Of a stretch of DNA of 64,000 bases, positions 9,469-18,412 are shown one piece after another (within the stretch, counting starts at the first letter, position 1; every line of letters starts with the position of its first letter). Below the pieces are notes generated by a model. That model saw nothing but the letters and a program-made list of their open reading frames with translations, did no database searches and was not told where the DNA came from. The position numbers and the translations under genes were made by a program. Origin of the DNA: JAPXSY01 sp033812795 (GTDB lineage: Bacteria > Verrucomicrobiota > Kiritimatiellia > RFP12 > UBA1067); the NCBI GenBank assembly GCA_033812795.1, contig JAPXSY010000009.1:6139-70138 (forward strand). The letters run 5' to 3'.

Positions 9469-9855
9469 ATGAAAGAAAAGAGCGTGATGGTTTATGAAGA
9501 GGAGTGTTATCAAATACGCGGGGCCTTGTATGAGGTATATACGGTGCTCGGGACTGGTTTCTCGGAAGAGGTTTACCAAGAGGCACTGGAGAGAGAGTTT
9601 GCTGTGCGCCATATCCCGTTTGTATCACAGCAAGTCCTGCGGATTTCATACAAAGGAGAATGGCTCTCAAAGACCTACAAAGCAGATCTGGTCTGTTACG
9701 ACAAAATCATTCTCGAATTGAAGGCTGTCAAAACCCTGCTTCCTGAGCACGAGGCGCAACTCCTCAATTACCTTAAAGCAACCGGAATGCGTCTAGGTTT
9801 TCTCGTCAACTTTTGTTGTTTTCCCAAGGCGGACATACGCACGTATGTAAACTAA
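9469..9855 (+). CDS. GxxExxY family protein (PD-(D/E)XK nuclease-like)
   Basis: 128 residues, close to the usual length of this family. The name-giving motif is present as GTGFSEEVYQEAL (residues ~27-39). The nuclease-like core follows as YKADLVCYDKIILELKAV, with the Asp and the E-L-K of a PD-(D/E)XK fold. The family's biochemical role is not established. The ATG at 9469 follows AAGGTGAGGGG; an in-frame GTG at 9460 is the alternative. The gene is tightly enclosed by perfect inverted repeats, and its neighbours on either side are unrelated metabolic genes, so it looks like a passenger rather than part of the pathway. Confidence 0.9.
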   Translation: MKEKSVMVYEEECYQIRGALYEVYTVLGTGFSEEVYQEALEREFAVRHIPFVSQQVLRISYKGEWLSKTYKADLVCYDKIILELKAVKTLLPEHEAQLLNYLKATGMRLGFLVNFCCFPKADIRTYVN

Positions 9856-9883
9856 TTTCATGAAGTTTCATGTGTTTCATGGT
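9856..9883 (-). repeat. Right inverted copy of the 28-bp repeat
   Basis: Begins immediately after the TAA stop of the GxxExxY gene and reads TTTCATGAAGTTTC..., the exact reverse complement of 9431-9458. It ends 8 bp before the ATG of the transporter gene at 9892, so that gene has little room for its own ribosome binding site. Confidence 0.9.
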
Positions 9884-9891
9884 TGAAAAGT

Positions 9892-11142
9892 ATGAAAAAA
9901 ATTAAAAAGTTTCTTTCAATAGTCGGGCCCGGTATCTTTGCGATCGGTTACACGATCGGCACCGGCAGCGTCACCTCAATGGCCAAGGCCGGTAGTCAAT
10001 ACGGCTTGCAACTGCTTTGGGTACTCTTCCTAAGCTGCCTGTTTTCAGGCGTGTTGATGGAGGCGTACGGCCGCATGGCGGCAGTGACCGGCGACACCAC
10101 GCTGCACGCCGTGAAACGTCATCTGCCATTCGGGCGCACGTTGGCCATCCTGATTCTGATCGGCGTGGCGACGGCCCAGTACACCTGTCTGGGCGGAATC
10201 TTGACGCTGTCGTCCGGCGCGATCTACGAGACGCTTGCCCTTTACGTTCCCTCCTTGCCGAAAGAAAACTACGCCGCGACGCTGGGCATTGCCGTGGTTC
10301 TGATCGCATTGATGTACAGCTTGCTCATGATCGGGCGCTACAGCTTCTTTGAAAAAGTGCTGGCTTTTTTCGTGATGCTGATGGGCATCACCTTCTTGAT
10401 CTCGATGTTCGTGGTTTGGCCGTCGCCGGAAATCCTCAAGCAGGCGGTTGTCCCGACGATCCCCGACGAGCCTGGGGCGTTGTTGATGATCGCGGCGTTC
10501 GTGGGTACCACGATGGCGGCACCCACGTTCGTGACGCGTCCCCTGCTGCTGAAAGAGAAGGGGGTGGGCGTGGCTGACCTCAAGGAGCAAACGCTCGACT
10601 CTGTAGTCTCTGCGTCGCTGATGTTTTTGATCAGCGGCTCGATCATGGTTGTCGCGGCCGGCGCGCTCTACGCGCACGGCAAGGAGATCGTCAAGATCCT
10701 CGACATGGTTCACACGCTCGAACCGCTGGCTGGCCGGTTTGCGGTCGCGCTGTTCATGACAGGGACGCTGAGCGCCGGTCTCTCTTCGATCTTCCCGATC
10801 CTAATGGTCGCCCCGCTGCTGATCTCCGACTATCGCGTGGGCCGCATGGAACCGCGCAGCAAAACCTTCCGGGTGCTTTGTCTGGTGGCGGCGTGCGCAG
10901 GCTTGATCGTGCCGGCGCTGGGTGGCCGCAATCCGGTGGCGGTTACGATCATGGCACAGATCTCCAATGTTTTTGTGTTGCCGCTGACCGTCGCCGTGAT
11001 CTTGGTGCTGGTGAACCGGCGCGATCTGATGGGAGAGCACCGCGCCGGTCCATTGCTGAACACCGGCTTGGCGCTGGCTGGTCTCTTCGCCTGTATCATC
11101 GCCGTGACCGGCCTGATTGCGCTACTTGATGCGTGGTTTTGA
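9892..11142 (+). CDS. NRAMP-superfamily transporter lacking the metal-binding motifs
   Basis: 416 residues with about eleven hydrophobic segments. The N-terminus (VGPGIFAIGYTIGTGSV, then AGSQYGLQLLW) aligns well with TM1 of NRAMP proteins. The hallmark DPGN is replaced by GTGS, and the TM6 MPH motif by APT (TTMAAPTFVTRP). In characterised NRAMPs the Asp and Asn of DPGN and the Met of TM6 bind the metal, so a manganese/iron role is doubtful. The gene is 15 bp upstream of KDPG aldolase and in line with KDG kinase, so transport of a sugar acid or related metabolite is the contextual guess. ATG 9892 is used; the Shine-Dalgarno is weak (GAAAAG). Confidence 0.75.
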   Translation: MKKIKKFLSIVGPGIFAIGYTIGTGSVTSMAKAGSQYGLQLLWVLFLSCLFSGVLMEAYGRMAAVTGDTTLHAVKRHLPFGRTLAILILIGVATAQYTCLGGILTLSSGAIYETLALYVPSLPKENYAATLGIAVVLIALMYSLLMIGRYSFFEKVLAFFVMLMGITFLISMFVVWPSPEILKQAVVPTIPDEPGALLMIAAFVGTTMAAPTFVTRPLLLKEKGVGVADLKEQTLDSVVSASLMFLISGSIMVVAAGALYAHGKEIVKILDMVHTLEPLAGRFAVALFMTGTLSAGLSSIFPILMVAPLLISDYRVGRMEPRSKTFRVLCLVAACAGLIVPALGGRNPVAVTIMAQISNVFVLPLTVAVILVLVNRRDLMGEHRAGPLLNTGLALAGLFACIIAVTGLIALLDAWF

Positions 11143-11157
11143 CCGGAAAGGTGTCGT

Positions 11158-11808
11158 ATGAAAGAGGACGTTGAGAAACTGGTACGTGAGTCGCGCATCA
11201 TCGCGATCATCCGTGGTTTTTCGCCAGACATCTGCCTGAAGCTTGCTGAGGCCTATGCGAGGGGCGGCATCCGGATGGTTGAGATCACGTTCAACCAAGC
11301 GTCCCCCGAGACGTGGGCGGATACTGCCGCAGCGATTCGGGTGATCCGCGAACATTTTTCCGGAGATATCCGGGTCGGCGCGGGCACGGTTCTCACTGAA
11401 GAGCAACTGACGATGATGGAGGATGCGGGCGGCGAGTATATGGTCACGCCGAATGTTAACCCGTCTCTCATCCGCGAGTGTGTCCGCCGCGGGTGCGCCG
11501 CGATACCCGGGGCGCTCACGCCGAGTGAGGTTGTAGACGCTTGGGAGGCGGGCGCGAGTTTCGTGAAAATCTTCCCGGCGGGTTCGCTCGGTGTAGGCTA
11601 CGTCAAGGCATTAAGCACACCGTTGTCGCATATTCCATTTCTCGCGGTTGGCGGGGTGGGGCCTGGCAATGTCAGGGACTTTATGGCGGCTGGTTGCGTT
11701 GGCGCGGGTATCAGCGGGAGTCTTACGAACAGGGAGTGGATTACTGCGGGCGAGTGGGACAAGATCACCTCCGTTGCCAAATCCCTGATCGACAATTCCC
11801 GTATTTAA
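11158..11808 (+). CDS. eda: KDPG / 4-hydroxy-2-oxoglutarate aldolase
   Basis: 216 residues, full length for the family. It cleaves 2-keto-3-deoxy-6-phosphogluconate to pyruvate and glyceraldehyde-3-phosphate through a Schiff base. FVKIFPA holds the Schiff-base lysine (Lys137) and VEITF the conserved glutamate (Glu42). GAGTVL, TPNVNPSLI and AVGGVGPGNV are the expected phosphate-binding and barrel motifs. A GGAAAGG Shine-Dalgarno precedes the ATG. It lies between the NRAMP-like transporter and KDG kinase and supplies the last step of 2-keto-3-deoxygluconate breakdown; cytoplasmic. Confidence 0.95.
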   Translation: MKEDVEKLVRESRIIAIIRGFSPDICLKLAEAYARGGIRMVEITFNQASPETWADTAAAIRVIREHFSGDIRVGAGTVLTEEQLTMMEDAGGEYMVTPNVNPSLIRECVRRGCAAIPGALTPSEVVDAWEAGASFVKIFPAGSLGVGYVKALSTPLSHIPFLAVGGVGPGNVRDFMAAGCVGAGISGSLTNREWITAGEWDKITSVAKSLIDNSRI

Positions 11809-11838
11809 ATCAATCCTGCAACAAAGGAGAACCAGACA

Positions 11839-12864
11839 ATGAAAATCGTTACTTTTGGCGAAATCATGATGCGCCTTAATCCGGAGGGTTACCGTCGGTT
11901 CACGCAAGCGGACAAGTTTGAGGTGAGTTATGCGGGCGGCGAGGTGAACGTTGCCGTGTCGCTCGCGAACTACGGCATGGGGGTGTCCTTCGTGACGAAA
12001 CTCCCTGATAATCCGCTGGGCGAGGCGGCACGGAATGCCGTGCGCCGTTTCGGCGTTGAAACGAAGGATATCGTCTGGGGCGGCCCTCGGCTCGGCACCT
12101 ACTTTGTGGAAAAGGGGGCTTCGCAGCGCGCGTCGAAGGTCGTTTATGATCGCGCCGGATCATCGATTGCGCTCGCAAAACGCACGGACTTCGATTGGGC
12201 GAAGATCCTGCGGGGCGTAAAAGGGTTCCACTTTACCGGCATCACGCCTGCGCTTGGCGGCGAGTTGCCTGCGATCTGCCTGGATGCGCTTGAGTATTGC
12301 AAGGCGCACAAGATCACGGTTTCCTGCGATCTTAATTATCGCGGCAAGCTTTGGACCCAGGCTGAGGCTGAGGCATGCATGTCGAAGCTCGTTCCGTATG
12401 TCGATGCCCTCATCGCAAACGAGGCGGACGCGGCGGATGTTTTTGGGATCGTCGGCAAGGGCACCGATGTCGAGAGCGGAAAACTCGACAAGGAGGGGTA
12501 TGTCTCCGTAGCCGAGCAGTTGGTGGAGCGTTTTGGCGTGAAGAAAGTTGCGATCACGCTTCGCACTTCGCTTTCCGCCTCTGACAACCTCTGGGCGGGC
12601 ATGCTTTACGACGCAAAGACGAAAAAGCCCGTGTTTTCGACAGAATACAAACTCCACATCGTCGACCGCGTCGGCGGCGGGGACAGCTTTGGCGGGGGAC
12701 TCATCTATGCGCTGGCCACAGGTAAGAACCCGCAGGCGGCGATTGATTTCGCGGTTGCGGCAAGCGCCCTTAAACACTCGATCGAGCACGACTTCAATCT
12801 TGTTTCCGTCAAAGAAGTGGAGGCACTGGCCGCAGGCGGCGGAACAGGACGCATTCAGCGGTAA
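11839..12864 (+). CDS. kdgK: 2-keto-3-deoxygluconate kinase (PfkB family)
   Basis: 341 residues. A ribokinase/PfkB fold is shown by the N-terminal GEIMMRLNPEG and GGEVNVAVSLANYG motifs and the C-terminal DRVGGGDSFGGGL, whose final Asp (Asp282) is the catalytic base. The combination GEIM(M/L)RL with a downstream KDPG aldolase is characteristic of KDG kinases, which phosphorylate the 6-hydroxyl to make KDPG. An AAAGGAGA Shine-Dalgarno lies 12 bp upstream of the ATG. The gene forms an operon with the aldolase 30 bp before it. It ends 17 bp from the convergent GH2 gene without an obvious terminator hairpin. Confidence 0.9.
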   Translation: MKIVTFGEIMMRLNPEGYRRFTQADKFEVSYAGGEVNVAVSLANYGMGVSFVTKLPDNPLGEAARNAVRRFGVETKDIVWGGPRLGTYFVEKGASQRASKVVYDRAGSSIALAKRTDFDWAKILRGVKGFHFTGITPALGGELPAICLDALEYCKAHKITVSCDLNYRGKLWTQAEAEACMSKLVPYVDALIANEADAADVFGIVGKGTDVESGKLDKEGYVSVAEQLVERFGVKKVAITLRTSLSASDNLWAGMLYDAKTKKPVFSTEYKLHIVDRVGGGDSFGGGLIYALATGKNPQAAIDFAVAASALKHSIEHDFNLVSVKEVEALAAGGGTGRIQR

Positions 12865-12881
12865 GAGGGCGTGATATGGGG

Positions 12882-15089
12882 CTACCGCGCCAGCCGCACC
12901 CAACGGCGGCAAACCGTCGGGCTCACGTCTTTTTTCTGGTCTGCGGCGGCAACCGCTTTCAGTACGCACTCCCCCTCGGTATCCGGCATATCCAAGGCGA
13001 TCGCAACCGAAGCCGTACCGGCTGGCTTAATCTGAAACGGCTGTTCCGCACGGACCAGAACGCTGCTTTTACCGCGGCGGATCAGTTCAAGCGTGATCTG
13101 TCCGCTCAGCGGAATCGACTCGTCGTTGACCAGCATGACTTTGAAAACACGCGTCTCGCCCGCCTTCAGCGTGGGCTGGAAGAAATTCACGTAGACGCCC
13201 AACGGTTTGAATGCCTCGCTCATGTAGTCAGCGAAGGCCGGGTCCAACTTGAGCCGGGTCACATCCGCGAAGTGGTCCGCCGTATAGACACCCGGGTAAC
13301 CGCACGTCAGGTAGACGAAGTGGATAATGCCGGCGTACTGGCGGTGCGCGCGCCAGAACTCGGTCTTGCCCGCCAGCAGATATGCGTAGAGGTCGAGCCG
13401 TTCGCGGGCGGTGCTGTTCGTCCCGCAGAGCTGCGCGTACACGTTCTCCGTGAGGAGTGTCGGCGTGCCGTCGCGGTCGAGCCAGAGCCAGCCGTATTCG
13501 TTGATGATCTTCGGGTTCGTGTCCGAAGGCAGCTTGTCCAGCGGTTTGCCGTCCATCGTCTCCAGGTCGCTCATCTTGAACTTCAGCGGTTTGTGCCGGC
13601 CGCCGATCATGAGATACGGGTGATCTTCCACGGGATCGTCCGGCGCAACCGGCTTGTTGTAGCTGTTCTCCCAGGGACGGTTTGACAGGTCGAGCGGACG
13701 CACGGCCGGAATGATGATGTCGCCGAAACTTGCGTCCATGGTCTCGTTGTTCGCGTCCCAGACCACGACGCTGGGATGGTTCCAGTGGTCGCGCATCCAG
13801 TCCGTGTACTGCCGGATCATCTCGGCGTTGTCATGCGTGCGCGAGTACCTTTTGTCCCAGCCCGGCGCGCCGGTCCAGACGAAAAACTCGTTCTGGATCA
13901 GCAGGCCGACCTCGTCGCAGATGTCGAACCAGCGGTCAGGCACCGGACCGATGCAGAACCGGAAATAATTCCAGTGCATCTTCTTCGGGACTTCACCGAG
14001 GAGTTTGCGCACCCACTTCTCATTCCACGGCAGCGCCTTGCACAACGGGTCTTCGAAGAACCGATGCAGGGTGATGTTCGAGCCGCGCAGAAAGTAGACC
14101 CTGCCGTTCAGATATGCGCGTCCGGTGGCGGCGTCAAAACGGAACTCGCGCATGCCGAAGCGCGTCGCGACCGAATCGCCGCCCGTGTGCGTCTCGACGA
14201 CGTACAGGAACGGATCCTCCGGCGACCAGAGACGCGCGTCGGGAATTTGGATTGTCTGCGTCAGCACCCGTTCCCCGCCGGGCGGCAGCGTGACGGCGAC
14301 CGCTTCACCCATTGCGACCGGTTTCGCCCGCTTCCAGGTCTTCACGGTGTGAAACACGGATGCGTTGACCGGCGCGTCGGAGTGGTTTTTCACGCGGGTC
14401 TGAACCAGCGCCTCACCCGAGGCGATGCGCGGCGCGATCTGGATGGATTCGATCACGGGGTTGTCGCAGAAACTCACCGACACGCTGTCGTAGATGCCCG
14501 GCGACCATGTGTTCTTTTCGAAATCCGAACCGGTCGGGAAGGTGTCCGGCAACACGGCCGGATGCGCGCCAATGCGGACCACAAGCGTGTTTTCGGCATT
14601 CCAGCGGATCGCCTTGCCGAGCGCGAAAACACTGGCCGTGAAACAACCGGGGGACTCGCCCACCTTCAACCCGTTCAGCCAGACGGCGGTGCCGAACTGC
14701 GCCTTGTTGATCTTGAGCAGGGCCGCGGCGCGTTCCTTCGGCGCGCGGAAGGTCCGTCGGCACCAAAAATAGTTGCGGTCCTGCTCCACCTTGCCCACCC
14801 AGTACTTTTCCAGCCAATCGTCAGGGACAAGCTTATGGAGAATACGGCGGGACAGGTTTTCGCGGCTGATGAACCGGTCCACATCCGGGAAGGCCGGTTT
14901 GGCCAAATTGGCCAAACCGGGCACAGGCACCGTGTGCGGGAACGCCGCGGGGATCACCTCCGGTAGCAGGCTGTCAGCGATCTCCCATTCACCATCCAGC
15001 GACAACGTCTGCCGCTCAGACGCGAAAATCCCGCGAGACCCCAACAATACAACGCCCAACACGCCGAGACGCGACATCCGACACAGCAC
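12882..15089 (-). CDS. Secreted glycoside hydrolase family 2 protein
   Basis: 735 residues, starting at a GTG with AAGGA seven bases upstream; an in-frame ATG four codons later lacks such a site. An N-terminal signal peptide (LGVLGVVLLGSRGIFA) precedes the GH2 sugar-binding and immunoglobulin-like domains (GEWEIADSLLP; NYFWCRRTFRAP). In the catalytic barrel, the acid/base motif WDANNE puts Glu at 449 and INEYGW puts the candidate nucleophile Glu at 531, so both catalytic residues are present. It could be a beta-galactosidase, glucuronidase or similar; the substrate cannot be assigned. It is the third gene of a minus-strand operon, 10 bp after the LamG gene. Confidence 0.85.
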   Translation of the reverse strand: MLCRMSRLGVLGVVLLGSRGIFASERQTLSLDGEWEIADSLLPEVIPAAFPHTVPVPGLANLAKPAFPDVDRFISRENLSRRILHKLVPDDWLEKYWVGKVEQDRNYFWCRRTFRAPKERAAALLKINKAQFGTAVWLNGLKVGESPGCFTASVFALGKAIRWNAENTLVVRIGAHPAVLPDTFPTGSDFEKNTWSPGIYDSVSVSFCDNPVIESIQIAPRIASGEALVQTRVKNHSDAPVNASVFHTVKTWKRAKPVAMGEAVAVTLPPGGERVLTQTIQIPDARLWSPEDPFLYVVETHTGGDSVATRFGMREFRFDAATGRAYLNGRVYFLRGSNITLHRFFEDPLCKALPWNEKWVRKLLGEVPKKMHWNYFRFCIGPVPDRWFDICDEVGLLIQNEFFVWTGAPGWDKRYSRTHDNAEMIRQYTDWMRDHWNHPSVVVWDANNETMDASFGDIIIPAVRPLDLSNRPWENSYNKPVAPDDPVEDHPYLMIGGRHKPLKFKMSDLETMDGKPLDKLPSDTNPKIINEYGWLWLDRDGTPTLLTENVYAQLCGTNSTARERLDLYAYLLAGKTEFWRAHRQYAGIIHFVYLTCGYPGVYTADHFADVTRLKLDPAFADYMSEAFKPLGVYVNFFQPTLKAGETRVFKVMLVNDESIPLSGQITLELIRRGKSSVLVRAEQPFQIKPAGTASVAIALDMPDTEGECVLKAVAAADQKKDVSPTVCRRWVRLAR

Positions 15090-15099
15090 GTTTTTATCC

Positions 15100-16722
15100 T
15101 TAGTTAAGCCTTATCACCGTTCCTTTGACCGGTATCATATGTAAAAACTCGTCCGGCGTCAACACGCGGTCACTGAGCCGCACCTCGTCGATCCAGCCGT
15201 CGAACGAGCGCGTGCGGCCCCCGCTGGACCCTCCAAACCGGATGTCGCCGCTATCCAGCCACATCGGATTGGTCGTGGTGCTCTCGAGCACTTTCTCGTA
15301 GTCCTTGTACAGCCTGACGGTTTTCGAGGGATAGTCGTAGGTGATGGCCACATGATGCCACAGGCCATCGCCGACGAACGCCGTCGTCTCGAACGTCTGG
15401 TTGTCGCCGCTCGTGCCGGGCGGGATAAACGTGTCGAAACGAGCCATCAGGTTGCTGTCCGAATTCATGCCCAGCCACCAGCACACGCCGCTGACACCCG
15501 TAGAGCCAACATCCAGACGCGCCTTGCCCATGATCTGCGAAAAGGCGACAAAACGGTTGACCCGCATGAAGGCCTCGGCGGTGAAGTTGGTCACCTGCGC
15601 CGGCGAGACGGAGCCGGACACTGTGACAGCGCCTCCCTTGTCCAACGACGTGGCACCGGGCAATCCTCCATTCACAAACAGTAACGAAGCGGAGTTCTCG
15701 TTCACCTGCGGACCGTCCTTGCCGTCGGAAATGCGCCATGTGGGCGCGGGCGGTCTCTCAAGGGAGAACGCCGGTTTGACGGTCGCTCCGTTGATGGCCG
15801 AAGCCGTACCGTGCATGAAGGGCGCGTTGAAGGTGTTGGTCAGAATATCGGCCGTGAGCGCATCAGCCCCGTCGTCGAACGTCCAGTAACCGCGCGTGGA
15901 GGTATCCTCGTTTTTCGCCTCGGGGTACATGAACTGATCCGGGAGCAACACCTGATCCGAAATCCGGATCTCGTCGATCCAGCCGTCGAAGGCACGCCCC
16001 CCGGCCGGATTTTGCCCGATCGTGAGCGGACTGGTGTCGTAGACCAAGTTGCTGAACGCCTTCCCGTTGATAACCCGGACATAATCCACATACGCCTTCA
16101 CCGCCCGATCGGTATGCGAATAGGTGAAGGCCACATGGTGCCACCGGCCGTCCTCCAGACTCGTCGTTCCTGACCAGGTTTCATTATATCCGGAGCCGCT
16201 GCCGGTTCCTAGAGGCTGGGTGTCGAGCCGGACCATGATCTGGCCTTTGTTGTCGAGAAGAAGGCACCACGTCGTTCCGTTGTCGGCTCGCTGCTTGGCG
16301 GCGATCAGCGGCCAGTTGACGTGCCGGTCGACCTTGATGAAGGCTTCGACCGTCACGTTCGAGGCCCGCAACAACGGGTCGTTGTCCGTGACCGTGACCA
16401 CGCCGCCATTCTTCGAATTCGGATCCGCCGGCAGACCCGCGTTCACGAAACGGAGCGAAGCCGAATTCGACGTGTTGAGCAGAGTACCGCCGTAGTGGCG
16501 CCAAATTCGGGTACTGGGCCGGTCATCAGAGTGGACCGGAATGGATGATCCCGTCCCGACTTTAGACGCCGTGCCGTTCAGCGTAGGGGCATTGGTCTCT
16601 GTGACCAACGTCGTTGCCGTCACCGACGGCACAGCGTCATCGAATTGCCAGAGCGCCGTCGTTTCGGCGCGGGCGGGACATACCGCGAAGCCGCCCAACA
16701 GGAACACAATCGTTTTCCTCAT
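15100..16722 (-). CDS. Secreted protein with two LamG/concanavalin-like domains
   Basis: 540 residues after an AAAGGAG Shine-Dalgarno. A signal peptide (MRKTIVFLLGGFAVCPARA) precedes two homologous halves. Each has YW/LWQFDD..., FVNxGLP, TVEAFIKV/TAEAFMRV, WHHVAFTY/WHHVAITY and DGWIDEIRISD/DGWIDEVRLSD, which mark LamG (laminin-G-like jelly-roll) domains of ~240 residues. Such domains bind carbohydrate or act as adhesion modules; no catalytic residues are expected. The protein ends in KGTVIRLN, resembling the tails at 4314, 22790 and 32063. It is co-transcribed with the GH2 enzyme and probably serves the same glycan. Confidence 0.8.
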   Translation of the reverse strand: MRKTIVFLLGGFAVCPARAETTALWQFDDAVPSVTATTLVTETNAPTLNGTASKVGTGSSIPVHSDDRPSTRIWRHYGGTLLNTSNSASLRFVNAGLPADPNSKNGGVVTVTDNDPLLRASNVTVEAFIKVDRHVNWPLIAAKQRADNGTTWCLLLDNKGQIMVRLDTQPLGTGSGSGYNETWSGTTSLEDGRWHHVAFTYSHTDRAVKAYVDYVRVINGKAFSNLVYDTSPLTIGQNPAGGRAFDGWIDEIRISDQVLLPDQFMYPEAKNEDTSTRGYWTFDDGADALTADILTNTFNAPFMHGTASAINGATVKPAFSLERPPAPTWRISDGKDGPQVNENSASLLFVNGGLPGATSLDKGGAVTVSGSVSPAQVTNFTAEAFMRVNRFVAFSQIMGKARLDVGSTGVSGVCWWLGMNSDSNLMARFDTFIPPGTSGDNQTFETTAFVGDGLWHHVAITYDYPSKTVRLYKDYEKVLESTTTNPMWLDSGDIRFGGSSGGRTRSFDGWIDEVRLSDRVLTPDEFLHMIPVKGTVIRLN

Positions 16723-16840
16723 AACGCACTCCTTTCTGGTTATCCGTTCAGTAACATCATCCCTCCCCCGTCACCTCGTCGTTTCTTTCCGCTCCGCGGT
16801 CAACGCGGGGATCTTGACCTTGCTGTTCATAAAAGCACCG

Positions 16841-18412
16841 TCACGCTTCCTGTACGACTTTCCAGCCCATGGCGTCGGCCAGCGCAAAAACCGGTTCTTT
16901 GAGATCGCCGAAAACGGTCACGCGGTGCCATCCCCATCGGTTCCAATGGGTGAACAGTTTCTCCATGTCGCCGACCGGCTCGGCGGCCAGTTTCGTGCGG
17001 CAGGCACGGTCATCGTCCACATTGGCCACCGCCTTGGCCTGATGAAAAAGGACCGTTTTCCGGTTCGCATCGAACTCGACCGTCGTGGTCATGTACCCCA
17101 CCGGGAACAGCGACCGCACCGCCGCGCCTTTGCGGTCCTCCGAATGCGTCATGATCTCAAAGGGGTTGGAAGGCCCCTGCGGCCCGAAGGGTTTGTTCGA
17201 GGCGACACAATGGGCGTAGATGATCTGCCGCTTTGACGTGTCGATCACCGGATCGGAAATGAAACCGGGGCGCCCCTGGGTCAACGTGGTCATGGCGATC
17301 ATGGAAACCGCCGAGCGCACGTCGGCCTCGCACCCTCCGATCAACCCCTCATTGACCAACTCGTGAAAGCCCATGCAGGGGTAGGCGTGGATGTGGCCGC
17401 CGTAAAAGCCGCCGAGGCAATTGACGGTGAGCCCGTTCGCCCCATGCTTTTTCAGCAGGGCCTTTTGACCCAGATACATCGCCGCCGAGTTTTCAAGCGT
17501 CTCCCGCGAAACGCCGATAATCGCGCGCGCGTCCTTCTGCCAGCGGTCGGCAACGGCGCGCGCCTGATCCTTGTCGGCTGCCTTCCATGCCGTGTTCAGT
17601 TCCTCAAACGGTATCTGAACGACCTCGATCCCCATTTGCTCTTTGATCGCCGGATAGGGTCCGACCGACTTGTTTGTCACCACCAGCAGTTTGGCTTCCC
17701 GCATCTTCGCCAGGCAATCCTTGGCCGAAAGCACCTCGACCGGATCATTCACACAACTGAGGTCGCCCGCCTGCGGCGTCAACTTCCGCCGGCACGCCGC
17801 AGTCAACGTCGCGAAATCCGTGCCGCCACGTTTGACCTGCGCGAAACATTGGACCGCCGCCGCGACATCCTCGAACCGGGAGGAAGAGACAAAACCGACA
17901 TTCGGCACCTTGTAGATCAGAAAACCGGAGGTGTACACCAGCATTCCGCCGCTGCCGCCGTAGGCGAAATCGACGAACAAGGTCGGCTTGCCCGTGGCTA
18001 TGGCCGGCTGCACCACCCTGTTCCAGCAGTTCAACTGATAGACGATATACCCGTCGATCCGGCTGCCTTGATCCGCGGCGACAATCGCTTTCGCCTCCTC
18101 CTCATTGGCCGCCATCGACGTGACGAAATCGAACCCCGGGCAATGGGTCCGCAACCCCTCCACAAATTGGTCCATAACCGGCTGGAAATTAAATCCGATG
18201 TTCGGCCAGTCCGGTTTTGGCTGCACAGGCGCATGGAGGGCAAACAGGATGCGGATACGCAAATCGGGCGCCTTTTCCGCCGCTCTCGCCGGAGCGGCCG
18301 CCATCACACGTCCCAACGTTGCGGCACAGGCCGTACAGCCTGCGGCCGCCAAGAAATCGCGACGTTCCAGACGACAACCTGAACAGGGTGTTTTCCCCAT
18401 AAACATACTCAT
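16841..18412 (-). CDS. Tat-exported sugar-isomerase-like protein (FucI/AraA fold)
   Basis: 523 residues with AGGAGG six bases before the ATG. The N-terminus carries a twin-arginine signal (RRDFLAAAGC followed by a hydrophobic Ala-rich stretch and APARAAE), so it should be folded before export. The body resembles the L-fucose/L-arabinose isomerase superfamily: DGYIVYQLNCWN, an alternating alpha/beta N-terminal part, and a C-terminal GHIHAYPCMGFHELVNEG region with conserved His/Glu. Export of an isomerase-fold protein is unexpected, so it may be a binding or oxidoreductase-like derivative rather than an isomerase. First gene of the minus-strand operon with LamG and GH2, divergent from an AraC regulator. 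Confidence 0.7.
   Translation of the reverse strand: MSMFMGKTPCSGCRLERRDFLAAAGCTACAATLGRVMAAAPARAAEKAPDLRIRILFALHAPVQPKPDWPNIGFNFQPVMDQFVEGLRTHCPGFDFVTSMAANEEEAKAIVAADQGSRIDGYIVYQLNCWNRVVQPAIATGKPTLFVDFAYGGSGGMLVYTSGFLIYKVPNVGFVSSSRFEDVAAAVQCFAQVKRGGTDFATLTAACRRKLTPQAGDLSCVNDPVEVLSAKDCLAKMREAKLLVVTNKSVGPYPAIKEQMGIEVVQIPFEELNTAWKAADKDQARAVADRWQKDARAIIGVSRETLENSAAMYLGQKALLKKHGANGLTVNCLGGFYGGHIHAYPCMGFHELVNEGLIGGCEADVRSAVSMIAMTTLTQGRPGFISDPVIDTSKRQIIYAHCVASNKPFGPQGPSNPFEIMTHSEDRKGAAVRSLFPVGYMTTTVEFDANRKTVLFHQAKAVANVDDDRACRTKLAAEPVGDMEKLFTHWNRWGWHRVTVFGDLKEPVFALADAMGWKVVQEA

Larger units (their letters stand above)
9431..9883 (+). mobile_element. Putative transposase-less cassette: GxxExxY gene between perfect 28-bp inverted repeats
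   Basis: The left end (9431-9458) and right end (9856-9883) are exact reverse complements over 28 bp. They enclose one gene with 10 bp before its ATG and nothing after its stop. Additional direct copies precede the left end and an ORF-less inverted pair lies 2.3 kb upstream. No transposase is present, and a target-site duplication is not obvious. Calling it mobile is inference from architecture and repetition. Confidence 0.55.

Noticed and set aside
9431..9883. Conventional insertion sequence
   Set aside because: No transposase of any family, the enclosed gene is a GxxExxY protein, and no target duplication could be identified.
9892..11142. Manganese/iron NRAMP transporter
   Set aside because: The DPGN and MPH metal-binding motifs are absent, so only superfamily membership is claimed.
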